From the NCBI GenBank assembly GCA_003255025.1, contig QANY01007217.1, positions 1 through 64,000 on the forward strand: DNA of 64,000 nt. Direction: 5' to 3'. Source of the DNA: Datisca glomerata (taxonomy: Eukaryota > Streptophyta > Magnoliopsida > Cucurbitales > Datiscaceae). This document shows, one piece after another, positions 10,955 to 21,773 of this stretch. The position numbers and the translations under genes were made by a program. The stretch's first letter is position 1; the number at the start of each line of letters is the position of its first letter. The notes beneath the pieces were generated by a model. The model was not told the DNA's origin and did not search any database. It saw nothing but the letters and a program-made list of their open reading frames with translations.

Positions 10955-11290
10955 GATGAGTACACGATGGTCGTATACCTATCATGTAGGCTACACGATA
11001 GTTACACTGACCTCGTGTACCTATCATGTAGTCCACATGATGGGTATACGATGGCCATGTAACTATCTTGTAGACGACATGATGGTTACACTGACATCGT
11101 GTAGGCTACACGATGATTACACTGACCTCGTGTCCCTATTGTGAAGTCCACATGATGGGTACATACTGGCTGTGTAACCATCATGTCACCTACACGATCG
11201 GTACACGAGGTCAGTGTAACCATCCTGTAGCCTACACGATGTCAGTGTAACCATCGTGTAGACTTCATGATGTCCGTGTACAAGAAGAAG
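10955..11290. repeat. Cluster of palindromic TACACGAT/ATCGTGTA repeats
   Basis: Same repeat family as 7015-7560, here with many tcgtgtacctatcatgtag-type units. It lies between the minisatellite and the DUF1985 relic. Confidence 0.85.
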
Positions 11291-11479
11291 AAGTGTACAA
11301 AATCATTTTGAACATACATTCTCTCTAGCTACTCATCTTCAGTAACTAGTTTCTTCTTCCTCCTTCGTAAGGATCAAGAAAAAAACTGTCAACTATAAAT
11401 GCAAGTAATATAAATTAGTATATGTGCAAGTAATATAAATTAAGTTGTTGACATGATTCACAACTTACATTCTCCTTTG

Positions 11480-12440
11480 GAAAAAATTCTTTTTACAGAT
11501 TCTCAACCGGTACAATTATGGTCGGACAACACTTGAGAATCTTTGGTACCTTGGTCGAAACATGTTTACTGTATAAACTACCTACCAAGGGGATAGATTC
11601 AAATACCCATTCATACTTAAACAAAAGAGAGTGATTCAGTATTCAACACATAAATAAAACAAAACATCACCATGTAGAATTAAATAAAATTTACCTGAAA
11701 GGCAAAAGGATATCCATTGAGTGAATATCCATGAATAACAGTGCGGGATTTCTGTATTTTTTTCCCTTGATCTTTAAGGTCATCAAAAGTAGCTTGTGTA
11801 TTCTTCACAGATAATAATGATTTTATTGTTCTGGAGAAATAGAGCTCCCCCACAGATATTGGTTGAACACTTCAAGGTCGTTAACCAAAACCATCCATTT
11901 CTTCTCAATTTAGGTTCGACTCTCATTCCCTTACAAAAAATGCTCTAGTATATAAATAAGAGCCACCTTGACAGCGTCAGAAATATGACTGATATTCACT
12001 GCTTCTGAGCTTCTCCTCTGAATCAGCCATTGTTATACCATGGACTTTGGCAAAATACATATCAAAGAGTCTGTTGGGGTCACATGTCTTCTTCTCTTCT
12101 CGGGTTTTACCAAACTTCAGTTTGGTCATTAGCAAGAACTCCTTCTTGGAGAAGCACAATGGTATTTAATTGACAAGAAACCAAATTTTCTCCCTGGCCA
12201 GCACCTGGTGGAAGACAGTCACTGAAAACTTCATGGATGGGAGATCCAGGAGATGACCAAAGCATGTCTTCCTAAATAGGGATAGTTGAGTCGTTGTCAG
12301 CTTCTTTGTGATAAGCTCTATATCACATGGGTATTTCACTTTACATTTACCTTTACTTTGGGAATTCTGGTAACGTCATGGACGTATCGTAGTTGCATCA
12401 TTGATGAAGCTATAACTTGTGAAAAAATCAAAGTAGACAT
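11480..12440 (-). pseudogene. DUF1985-domain relic of the transposon-borne Ulp1 gene
   Basis: Read leftward, the strand gives in order CFGHLLDLPSMKFSVTVFHQ, LCFSKKEFLLMTKLKFG, HGITMADSEEKL, DLEVFNQYLWGSS and HGYSLNGYPFAFQ. A splice donor follows at 11695/11694 (CAG|GTAAAT). The next exon starts near 11615 with YEWVFESIPLVGS and contains CCPTIIVPVENL. This block order is that of DUF1985, a domain of unknown function usually N-terminal to Ulp1 protease in plant transposon-derived genes. At least two in-frame stops (one before IPLCFSKK, one after EYQSYF) and frame changes show that it is dead. The longest clean piece is 60 residues (12159-11977). Confidence 0.72.
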
Positions 12441-12454
12441 AAGATCAGAGAATT

Positions 12455-12790
12455 AAAGTGTACACGGTGATCGTGTAGCCATCGTGTAGACTATATGATG
12501 ATCGTGAAGATATCGTGTATTCTACACGATGCACGTGTAACCCTCGTGTAATGTACACGATGACTATGTACCAATTGTGTAGGCTACATGATGGGTACAC
12601 GATCATCGTGTTCACATCGGTAAATGTACAGGATGAGGTACAAGATGACCTTGTAATCATCTTGTATACTACACGATGACTACACGATCATCGTGGAATG
12701 TACATGATGACTACACGGTCTCTTCGAAGATGACATTGTAGTCATCTGTACACTACAGGATGGGGTACATGAGGAACGTGTAGTCAAGAA
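12455..12790. repeat. Cluster of palindromic TACACGAT/ATCGTGTA repeats
   Basis: Same family as the other clusters in this element, here upstream of the DUF1985 relic. Repeats of tacacgatgatcgtgta type are spaced by about 20 bp. Confidence 0.85.
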
Positions 12791-13062
12791 ACCCATAAAA
12801 AATAGAAACTCAGAAACCCAAAAAACAAATTTTAGAAACCTAGAAAAAGAAACTCAGAAACTCAAAATACCTTGTCATAATTCCTCGTTGCGGGAGAGAG
12901 AGATGTTGGGACTTCGAGAGAGAGAGATAGTAACCCTAAGAGAGAAAAATGAAGGAAATACTTGAGTAGATGAAGAAATGGTGAAGAAGGTACACAAAGG
13001 GGTGGGTTTGTGTAAGGAACGTTTCACGAAAAGATGAAATCATTACGTCGTTTGGTATTCAT

Positions 13063-13169
13063 GAAGGGGTTACATGGGTAAGATGTTAAGGTAAACAAAA
13101 ATTAGGACAATGATATATTTTTGTAAAATACTTTATCTACAGGTATAGTTTAGCAAAAAACCCTAACCC
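13063..13169 (-). repeat. Right terminal inverted repeat of the MULE
   Basis: Reverse complement matches 6553-6657. Its outer end has ccctaaccc where the left end has only ccc. The result is a short telomere-like (ccctaa) run with an AAACCCTAA telo-box at the junction. Confidence 0.82.
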
Positions 13170-13178
13170 TAACCCTCG
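13170..13178. repeat. Right 9-bp target site duplication of the MULE
   Basis: taaccctcg, identical to 6544-6552. Confidence 0.85.
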
Positions 13179-15655
13179 CTCTCATTTATCTTTCTTGGCG
13201 ATAGCAAGATGGGGAAGGGGAAAGAGCATCTCCATTAGTACCACTTTCAGAAAAAAATCTCCATTAATACCGAAATTGCCGCTCGTTCTTCTACGTTTTC
13301 CTAGGCCCAATGTTCTGGTCGCACTTTCTATTTGTATATCGAGTCGTTCTTTGTGAGTTTGTGGGCCGGTTCATGATGAGTCACCAAATAGCAAATGGAA
13401 ACGGATATACAGCAAAAGGGTAATGTTCCTTTTATATAAGTCATTGAGTTCACTTTAGATTCTTAATTTCTAAAATTTTTTTTTAAGTTAGATTACAAAT
13501 TCTAAGAGAAATTGAGGAATATGACTCGAAGTCATGAGTTCTAAGATATGAGTGTAGGATTTAACCAACTGATCAACTCAACTTGTCTTTAACTTCTCAA
13601 TTGAGATTGACACAAACGCTTAGGAAAAAGTAGTCTAATATTTTTTTATTAAATTAACTTAGGCTGTTAGATTTAAACTCAACGATTTAGATGAAGTATG
13701 AACTCTCATGTTCACTTGAACATGAGAGGATTTCAATCCTAGGGAGTTTTATTTCCTTTTTCATCTCATCGTTTTTAGAAAAACAATTACCACATTAAAT
13801 CTCCACATAGCTCATGATTGTTACGAGTAAGGAAAAAAGAGTTTTCCGCAAGGATTTTTATCAATCGAGATTATATTCGATTTTTTTGGTCATCTTAGAT
13901 TAGATTCGATTTTTTTGGTCATTTGAGATTAGATTCGATTGATCACGAGTTTCTATAACAATTATGAAGAAGGGCCGCTCGTGCCTTGGTTAACGAGCTC
14001 AAAATTGAACCTAATTTTTATTTTCAGAAACACATACTTGGGTGTGGGGTATGTGCACAAAAATACTATGGCGCAAAGCGATTTAGAAGTATAACAACTG
14101 TAAAAATGTCGTATCTTAGATTTGTATCCCACTCCCAAGTAAAAGTAACAAATTTACATAATTACGATATAAACTAACAAATTTACATAATGAGACTGTA
14201 AAATTTGTTGAAAATTTCGATTATAACATGGGTACATGTGGAAAATAACTTCAAAAACTCAATTAATTCTAAATAAACACGTCAACAAACAAAATTATAT
14301 AATTACCATATATATTGAACTCAACTTAAGAATTTACCTATTTATTGCGATTAATCGACAAGTACGTGCTTTACACGTATTTAACCAATTTAATAGTATA
14401 GAAAATGATTATATTTTACCGATTAGCCATATTCTTAAGAAATAATTTTAACATATTAAAATATAATTTCTCGTATTAAAAATGTTGGGGTCATAGTTAT
14501 TTCGATTCCCGATTTGATTCTTGTATTTTCAAAATTTTAACTAATATTCTCGAATAATTTGAAATATTACAATTGAGCCTCTCTAGCAATTGTCTATTAA
14601 ATTATGAAGAATAAAAATAAAACTGAATCTATAAAAAATATACAAGTGTTGAAATAAATTTAGGCATGAAAGATAAATTTGATATCAAAAGTCTGGAATA
14701 GTTAAAAAATATCAAAATTAAAAGTTAGATTAGAAATTTATTAAGGATTAAATTTGAACTTAACTTTGATAGGTAAAGAGCACGACACTTGTCCTAAATT
14801 TGTTTGGCTATTGTAGCATGGACCTTCCTACACAAATTTACAATCACCCATATAAATTTGTTCTTTTCGAATCCAAACCCTCCATTCTTGTTCTCTCCGT
14901 CACCCCTAACCTCTTTAGAAAAACTCTAGATCTATTTTATCACTTTCTTATCTTCCGTCAATACTCACTATGTCTACTCTCCTACAAAATCCCCCACTCC
15001 TCTTCTTTAGCCAAGTCGTATATGATCCCAAGTCAAAGCACAACTTTCTCAATCGGCGAACGTAAAAAACATCTGCAAGTTTTCAATTTCACCTTCACCC
15101 CTCTCTCTCAACTGAGAAAGATTCTCATCGGACACATTGAGGGCATCTTTACTCGCTAATTGTGTTTCTGTCAAATCGAAAAGTGTATTTTTTCCCTCTC
15201 CACTTAGACATCACCTCCACTCAAGCAGCTTCGTCGGGCAACGAAAATTTCACTCTTTGCTCATTCGATAATTATTTGTGTTTCTCTTATTATTTGAGTT
15301 TCTATCAATTGGGATGTATGCAGTGATGGTCAATATACCAAATTCTGAAATACTTATAAGCAATAAGTCTCATAATTTGTATGTCTATATATACGTTTTT
15401 AAAAAATTATTAGAAAGAGCGTGTATATTCATTTTAAACTCTTCAATGCAATATAACTGTACAATTTTAAACTCTTCATTTCAAATCCACTCCGATAGGC
15501 CTATAGTTCAGTGAATCTATATTCCCTAGTGTAAATCCATTTCATATTCTGGTTTAATCATTTAATACAATATAAGATTCAATCACTGCAATATCATAGG
15601 CTATCAGATGCAACTATTTCAAATAAAAAAAATAATCAATTTCAAGTTGTATAAT
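13179..15655. other. No recognisable gene; former promoter side of the MIF-like gene
   Basis: Before the MULE inserted, 13179 onward was contiguous with 6543, so 13179-13400 is the likely original upstream region of the MIF-like gene at 5369-6481. A 119-codon open frame at 14800-15159 (+) has no family similarity that I recognise and is pyrimidine-rich. The rest is AT-rich, with short duplicated words (cgatttttttggtcat twice near 13880-13920). Confidence 0.45.
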
Positions 15656-15659
15656 CATG

Positions 15660-16200
15660 TTGGGGTGTGTGGAATTTCAGGAACAATTCGTTGCATGGTT
15701 CGATGTATTTTCCAGGGTTTGATATTTTTTTCTTGGACAGAAGGTTATGCGGCTGAGTTTGCTAGAGCTAATGATATTAGCTCTCCCCCTCGCCTAATTT
15801 CCCCTTCTCCTACTGCTTGGATGAGGCCTGCTGCTGGTTGCATAAAGCTAAACGTGGATGGGGCTAAAGGTGCTAACCATGGTGCGGTGGAGGCTTATTT
15901 AGAGACTGCCAACTGCCAAGGGAGTGTTCTGGGAGCATTTACGGTAATTTCTCTCCAATTATTCTTGAAGCTTTAGCAATTGTTGAAGGACTTTCCCTTG
16001 CTTCTGAGAAAAATATTCAAATTGACATTATTGAATCGGATTGCTTGGAAATTGTCAATGCGTTGACAAATAGTTCAAAATATTTCTCAAACTAGGACTT
16101 TTCCTCACTGATTGTAAATCCCTTTTGGTGGATAAGAGAAATTTAAAGGTTAATCATGTTCCACGAACTTGTAATGAAACGACGCATCGAATGGTACGTT
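15660..16200 (+). pseudogene. LINE-type RNase H domain relic (RVT_3-like)
   Basis: Pieces in several frames read VWNFRNNSLHG, then PAAGCIKLNVDGAKG (the 'KLNVDGA' start of plant LINE RNase H domains with its first catalytic Asp), then EALAIVEGLSLASEKN and ESDCLEIVNAL. A last piece reads NLKVNHVPRTCNETTHRM, the 'HV.R..N..AH' motif. Frameshifts separate the pieces, near 15950 and 16090. No reverse transcriptase lies upstream. This is a 5'-truncated remnant. Confidence 0.7.
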
Positions 16201-17367
16201 TTTATATTTTTATTTGTGTTATTTCTTGTTAGTGGGAGTCAACCCTCTTTATGACTGACATTTGTATTGTTGAGTAACTTGTTTTAAGCTGGTTGTTTTT
16301 TATAGATTAAAAAATTTCTTCACAATATGATTCTTTTAATGGTATCAGATTTCTATTTGGGTTCTTTTTCTTTAAAAATAAGTCATGATATGATATTAAA
16401 ACATATAACTCGTTTATGAGGATTGAAGTGTGTTTAATAATTAAATAATTATTTTGAAGATTCCATTAAGAATTAAATAATTAAATAGCTTAATTTCACT
16501 ACTGATACCATCGTTTTATTTGACGTAAATCAGAGTTGGAATGGATGTAATAGCTATTACTTGTCTTCTATTTTGGCTACTTAAATTCGAAGGATAAGGA
16601 CTCTTTTAGAGGTAGGTGTATACCTCCTTAAGATGTATTCCTTTTCTTTATTAATGGAATCTTGCGTGTTCAAAAAAGTAATTAAATAGTTATTTAAGTC
16701 CAAAGTAGGAGAGTTAATGAGGAAGAATCATTGACACAATCATTCTTCTATGACTTTTGATAGTCCGGATAACTTTTGTTTTAAGTTAATTATAGCATCA
16801 GCATGTTTTCTTGTTTCATGAATCTGAACCGTCCATTTTTTAAAATAGACGATTCATATTTAATATCATAAAAGATAAAACAAGAAAAAATAAAAATAAA
16901 AAAATTTGAAAAGTTATCACACCATCTCGATAGACATGTTGAAATGATCGTGGTCTTCTATTTTTATACGGACGGTCACGATTTTAAGAACATACCCCTC
17001 CTGTTGGGGATCTCAATAAGAGATGATCTATTTTCGTAATTATATAACCTATAGAAGTGTTTTATTCAAAATGAGCTCGTCAGAAGATCAGAGATTAAGA
17101 CGTGAAAGAGATAATTACGAAATCACACTCATCATGGCACTATTTTATGTTTTGAAGACTGAACAAACAAACCAATCCTATCATCCATAGTATAATCAAG
17201 AAATCACACTCATCAATCGCAACAATGATTAATAAAAATGATAATTAAAGCTAGGCTTAGCCATTAACTCAGTCTGGGAAAATATCTATGTTATTGAGGA
17301 GATATTATCACGAAGAGATCGATATAAGTGATCCAATAATATATCAATCCTACCGTGCATGTGTTGT
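16201..17367. other. No gene seen; likely LINE tail and downstream flank of the second MIF gene
   Basis: 16201-16680 resembles the untranslated tail of plant LINE RNase H genes. The rest is AT-rich with no supported feature. Confidence 0.35.
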
Positions 17368-18645
17368 TTACAGTTTGGAATTATTGCGGCCTGCAGTAGT
17401 ATCATAGACTTTGAGGAAGAAGCGGGACGGAGGGATTGACAGTTTAGACTGTAGAATTGAACCAATGGTAGAAATCAACTTCTTCTTCACCTCTGAATTA
17501 ATGCCACCCATTGATACTATCTCTCCATATGCTGCTGCTTCTTTGCTTCCTCCAAATGATATTGCTACTGATCCCTTCAGTATTACCATCACATACTGCA
17601 ATAGTGTAATAGCTGAGAAATTATGAAAAAATATAGACCGTCAAATAACAATTAATAATTTAAAAAAAAAGTGTTCGATCTAATCTTTTGAACTATAAAT
17701 CCAAATCCGTTTATGTAGATTTGTTATGGGAATCCTAAAAAACAATCTTTCTTATCTATGTGCGGTGTGAATTTGTGAAACCTTAGAATTGTAATTCACT
17801 GTTAATGTAATGAATATGCATATTGGATTGGTCCTGTACTGTTGTTAATGGACCACAATATAGAGTTGTAATGCACTAACGAAACATAGGAATTGTATTA
17901 TGAATTTTATTTATTGGGGCCATTTAGTACGACTACTGTTCTAGTCTGAGATATTTCCACTGTTCCAATGATAAATCAATGTGTACCAAATTATTTTGAA
18001 CCATACATTTATTTTGTTCTTTTTTACCTTTTGGTCCATTGATTGATGTAAGAAGAGCCACAAAAATGACTAAAAACAGGAAATAGAAAATTATATCTAT
18101 GGTTCAATTATATATATTTAAAAATTTCAATTTTTTTTTCAAGATTATGAACTTTTCTTTCTTATAGGATATAAACTTTATATTATACATATATGACAAA
18201 GCATAAAAACTTTATATTAACCTATATGACAAGTTTACCTATCTTTAAAATTTTCAAGCGAAGTATTTTATATTATTCATTGTTCAATGCTTCATGATTA
18301 ACACAGTAACGCAAGAAAAAAGTTGTCGAAATTCTAAAGAAAAATAGCAGTCTCCATCTATGTTATTAATTCAGAGATCCATCACAGAAGCCATCAAAGC
18401 AACTAAACAATTAAAGACTGTCTGATCAAGGATCTCCCCCAAGGTTTAGCCTCGGGTAATTAAACCAAAGATTTTGTCTCTATTTTCATAAACAAATGGA
18501 AACCCAAAAGCTTGATATGAGAGAGAGAGGTTACATTTTCTGGCCTTCCGATAATGGAGGAGACGGCGTTGGTAGCTTCAGAAAAGATGGAATCAGTATC
18601 GACTCCTTCTAAGCTAACGTTGGTGGAGATGTAAAGGCTAGGCAT
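17368..18645 (-). CDS. MIF-like protein with peroxisomal signal (MDL3-like), complete, 2 exons
   Basis: Exon 1 is 18645-18535 (37 residues, MPSLYISTNVSLEGVDTDSI) and ends at AAT|GTAACC. Exon 2 is 17595-17368 (75 residues and a stop) after a TGCAG acceptor. The 112-residue product keeps Pro2, ISFGGSKEAAAYGEIVSMGG and RFFLKVYD of the MIF/D-DT superfamily. It ends NNSKL, a canonical PTS1 tripeptide for peroxisomal import. Arabidopsis MDL3 also ends in SKL and is peroxisomal, so orthology is likely. The single intron (939 nt) sits at the same codon position as intron 1 of the paralogue at 5369-6481. The second intron and the NFGWNGSTF tail of the paralogue are absent. Both frames are clean, so the gene is probably functional. 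Confidence 0.93.
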
Positions 18646-18705
18646 CTCTCTAAGCTATTTTACCTTTCTTTTCTTCTTTTCTACTAGCTACTGAAAACCC
18701 AGCAT

Positions 18706-18712
18706 TTATATA
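18706..18712 (-). promoter_or_regulatory. TATA box of the second MIF-like gene
   Basis: TATATAA on the minus strand, 60 bp upstream of the ATG at 18645. Transcription would start near 18675 and leave a leader of about 30 nt. Confidence 0.55.
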
Positions 18713-18719
18713 GCTGAAA

Positions 18720-19701
18720 CATCAATTTTATTTACCGAAAATATAAGAAAAGTCATTTTTTTTTCAGCTTAAATTGTAACAATTATTATTTTTTTTTATA
18801 AAAAGGTAAAAATAATCAAGATAAATATTTTATTTATAGAAATTATCCAAATATAAATAAATTATTTACATTATTTCAGTCATTTTTATTAAAACAAAAT
18901 TTTCAAACATTTTTATAATTTTAATTAAAAATTTGATCATTTTTGTATATCTCGCTTTTAATTAAGTCTATGAGAATGACAGTTGGCCTTCATCAAACTT
19001 GAAACCCACTACTTGTATTAAATGTCCACACCATCTAAAATAAACGTTATAATTAAGGCTTAATTGGAGTTAAACGAATGAATCAAAGGGGATATCGATA
19101 TGATATGTACACTAGATGTGAAACCTATATTATATATATTTCTCTGACGCACGATTAAACAAGTTAAGCACGTTGTTGCAGCCCATTCTATGAATTTACA
19201 TGCATATAAAATTATTTCATTTATAATAAAACTCGTTTCACGCAAAGTCTACGTCACATCTTACATTTTTTAATGGTAGGCTGTCATGGCGAAAGGACTA
19301 CCTATTCGCATTACATCATGTACTAATCTTGAAATTTCATTCAGACGTTATTCATGCAGTAGTAGTAGGATATTGATTTTTCATTTTTATAAATTATAGA
19401 TATTATAAATTATAAATAGATTGTAGTTTATATATAGTTTATGTGTATATTAATATTTTAATAATTGTCTTATTATTATAATTTTTTGAATCTATTATAA
19501 TTTTTATTTGAATATGAAACTTTTAGAATCAATCTTCATAATTAATTATTATCAATGACACATTAGCGGGCTATTTTTTTCAAAATTAGTGGGGGAGTAA
19601 GTATAAATGAGAATTTCATTAATTATTTTATTTAAACCTAACCAACTAATAAGAGTGTGACACATGTACTTTTAAAGGGTATTATAGGATTAGTAAACTA
19701 A
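18720..19701. other. AT-rich sequence, no feature supported
   Basis: Very AT-rich, with no coding similarity on either strand. The upstream part must hold the remaining promoter of the MIF-like gene at 17368-18645. Confidence 0.4.
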
Positions 19702-20560
19702 GTGCATGCAACGCGGAACGACGATTGACAAATCATTTTGAAAAAAAATTCAGAGCCACCACCAATCATTTTAGGGTGTGATTGGTCACCCAACAAAAAA
19801 TTTGGTCTACGAAAACTCAAAATTGATTCGGGAGTCATTTGTGTGGGAGGAATGTATTAGCACCCCACAACACTCATTGTTAAAAAGATTATCAAACTTA
19901 ATCAAATGTTATCTAAATTATATTTTAAAACATGATTAAAGAAATTTTTTTTGAATGTCCAATTATGTATGTTTTGTATCATCAAATGAATCTAACTAAA
20001 TGATCTTTAATGAGTGGTAGAAAGACAATTGAAAAGTTATTTTTTATTTTTTTACTATATTTTTTTTATAATCAAAGCATTTTGAAGTTATTCTCGGTGT
20101 CCCAAAAATAATTTCTCACTTCAATTGCTCGAGAAGTTTATTATCCCAAAAAACTCAAAGTCCGTCATAGAGATTTTTTAGTGAAAATTAAATAATGAAA
20201 TTAATAAAATTTAAGTCTAATTGTTAAGATAGTAATCTACACATATATGAACATTAGCTCTAATAATAAGAGAATGATACAAGAATCAAATTATAAACAT
20301 GACAATATGACAATAATATATAAATAAAAAAGAATAAGAAGAACAACAATTATAAAAAAAAGGTGTAAAAGAAAAGTTAAAAAAGAAAAAATATGTGACA
20401 AATTTGAAAAAAGTGTAAATTAGAAAAAGAAATGTAGAATAAGTAAAAGAATAAGGAAAACTATGAGGGGAAACAAATTTGAGACCATCATGTGTTAAGG
20501 AAAGAAAAAAAAATTTAAAGTGAAACTAAAAAATGAAAGAAAAATGAAGAATATATATAT
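19702..20560 (-). mobile_element. LTR fragment of the Tat/Ogre-type retrotransposon family
   Basis: Sequence from gtgcatgcaacgcgg onward matches 51434-51967 nearly base by base (gattgacaaatcattttgaa, accaatcatttt, gggagtcattt). It then continues with blocks shared with 59100-59300 (gacaatatgacaataatat). No internal domains of the element adjoin it here. The outermost bases of the LTR (tgtcaaaat) are missing on the left. On the right it abuts pararetroviral sequence. It is a solo or broken LTR. Confidence 0.7.
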
Positions 20561-20654
20561 GGGAAGGGGGGAGCAATTGCGGCTGTAGAGCCGTAGCTGG
20601 TTTAGACATAGGGCAGCTGGTTTAGAATATATATATATATCACAACGTATAGTT

Positions 20655-21100
20655 GAGCCGTAGCTGGTTTTGACCTGCAACCTATCCCCGGACCTAACCC
20701 AGGCAGGGTACTCTGGGGGTAAGAGCCAATGCTTCGTCACTAATCACACAGTGAGAACCCCCCATAAGTCTGACACCTTCTCAGGCGAGGAGTTACAATT
20801 ATAGTGGCTTTGATACCAAGACTAGCGAAATTGCTTATTTAAAGAAATTTAAATAGTAGGTATTAATATGCAAGAACTGAACAAAAAAACAGTGTAACTG
20901 TATTAAGGTGCAAGATTAAAAACTTACACAAATAGTGTTTATTGAAAATAATTAAATAGTGCTCCCGCTCACTATTTAACATTGAAGAAAAAGAATAAAG
21001 ATTTACGAAAGATGATGAGAAGAAGAAAATTTTGTTTCACAAAATCAGTTTTACTTTGAAATAGTTAAGAGTTGAAAACAAGTTCTAAGAAATGCTAAAA
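20655..21100 (-). repeat. Pararetroviral leader, distal copy
   Basis: A near copy of 26472-26912 in the same orientation (gacctgcaacctatcc, aacgttgaagaaaaagaata-type words, caaatagttaagagttgaaaa-type words). It lacks the TATA box of the other copy and joins reverse-transcriptase-like sequence at about 21100. A primer-site variant, TGGTATCAAAGCC, lies at 20808-20820 (-). Confidence 0.7.
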
Positions 21101-21199
21101 GTAGATTGTTACCTGGCAAAACTTTGTTTGGAAGTAATTTCAAAACATGTTTTGCATATTTGAAATTAATTGAAATAAATTTTTGACTTAATAAAGTAA

Positions 21200-21720
21200 A
21201 TTGTATGATTTGATTAATTACCTTAATATTGAAATACTAAATTTCAAATTCTAGAAATCTATTCTTAGGTTAAAACAATTTGATTTTTCTTGCAAAGATA
21301 ACTAAACTATTTTGTTTTATTATCATGGCAAACAATTTAAAATATTTTTAATATTGTTCAACATATTTAGGGGAAATATTACTAATACAAACAATTGAGA
21401 AATTCAACCATGATTGTTTAACCAATTTGGAGAAAATAAGAATACTATTAATGCAAATAATCAAGAAATCAGTAAATTGATTAAAGAGTACAATCATTAT
21501 ATTCTGAAGGTCAAATTGTATTGTTTTCCATTTACAATTACCACATGCAATATTGTACTCAACAGTTTTATTTGTCTGGTTTTCCCAAAATCCAGATTTT
21601 ATGCCAAACTAGAGAATACATTAGTATTTCTAAGTCTATGTTAAGCCTTTTTGTTTGGTATTGGATATCTTCTCAATTCCAAAATATTGTTAAGGATCTT
21701 GTAATTAATTACTAAATGAG
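21200..21720 (-). pseudogene. Pararetroviral reverse transcriptase fragment, heavily mutated
   Basis: Minus-strand words such as RYPIPNKK (near 21660) and the block matching the 29300-29570 RT segment identify it. Stops occur every few codons. It follows the protease relic in the normal domain order and is then replaced by leader sequence. Confidence 0.5.
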
Positions 21721-21773
21721 AAACTCATCGTTCAAAGATTTAAATTTGAAGAGCAAGATTTTGAAGTTGTTCT

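Larger units (their letters stand above)
6553..13169. mobile_element. Mutator-like element (MULE), 6.6 kb, with DUF1985-Ulp1 cargo
   Basis: The two ends are inverted copies over roughly 105 bp (6553-6657 and 13063-13169). Both read gggtttttt, then ctaaactatacc and tagataaa going inward. They are flanked by the 9-bp duplication taaccctcg. The right end carries one extra ccctaa hexamer compared with the left. Inside, a rightward transposase-like relic (7640-8361) faces a leftward DUF1985/Ulp1 relic (12440-8332). MULEs with Ulp1-like cargo are known from melon and other plants. All coding parts have stops or frameshifts, so the copy cannot move by its own proteins, although its ends look usable in trans. 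Palindromic TACACGAT-type repeats and a minisatellite fill the spaces between gene relics. Confidence 0.88.

Noticed and set aside
7015..12790. CRISPR-like or regulatory array made of TACACGAT units
   Set aside because: The genome is a plant's, spacing is irregular and there are no unique spacers. It is a degenerate palindromic repeat in a transposon.
13200..13260. Possible start of a divergent gene (MGKGKEHLH)
   Set aside because: Only nine codons to a stop, with no convincing donor or following exon. Better explained as the displaced upstream region of the MIF gene.
14800..15159. 119-codon open frame
   Set aside because: No similarity recognised, Phe/Leu/Ser-rich translation of a pyrimidine-rich strand, no supporting signals.
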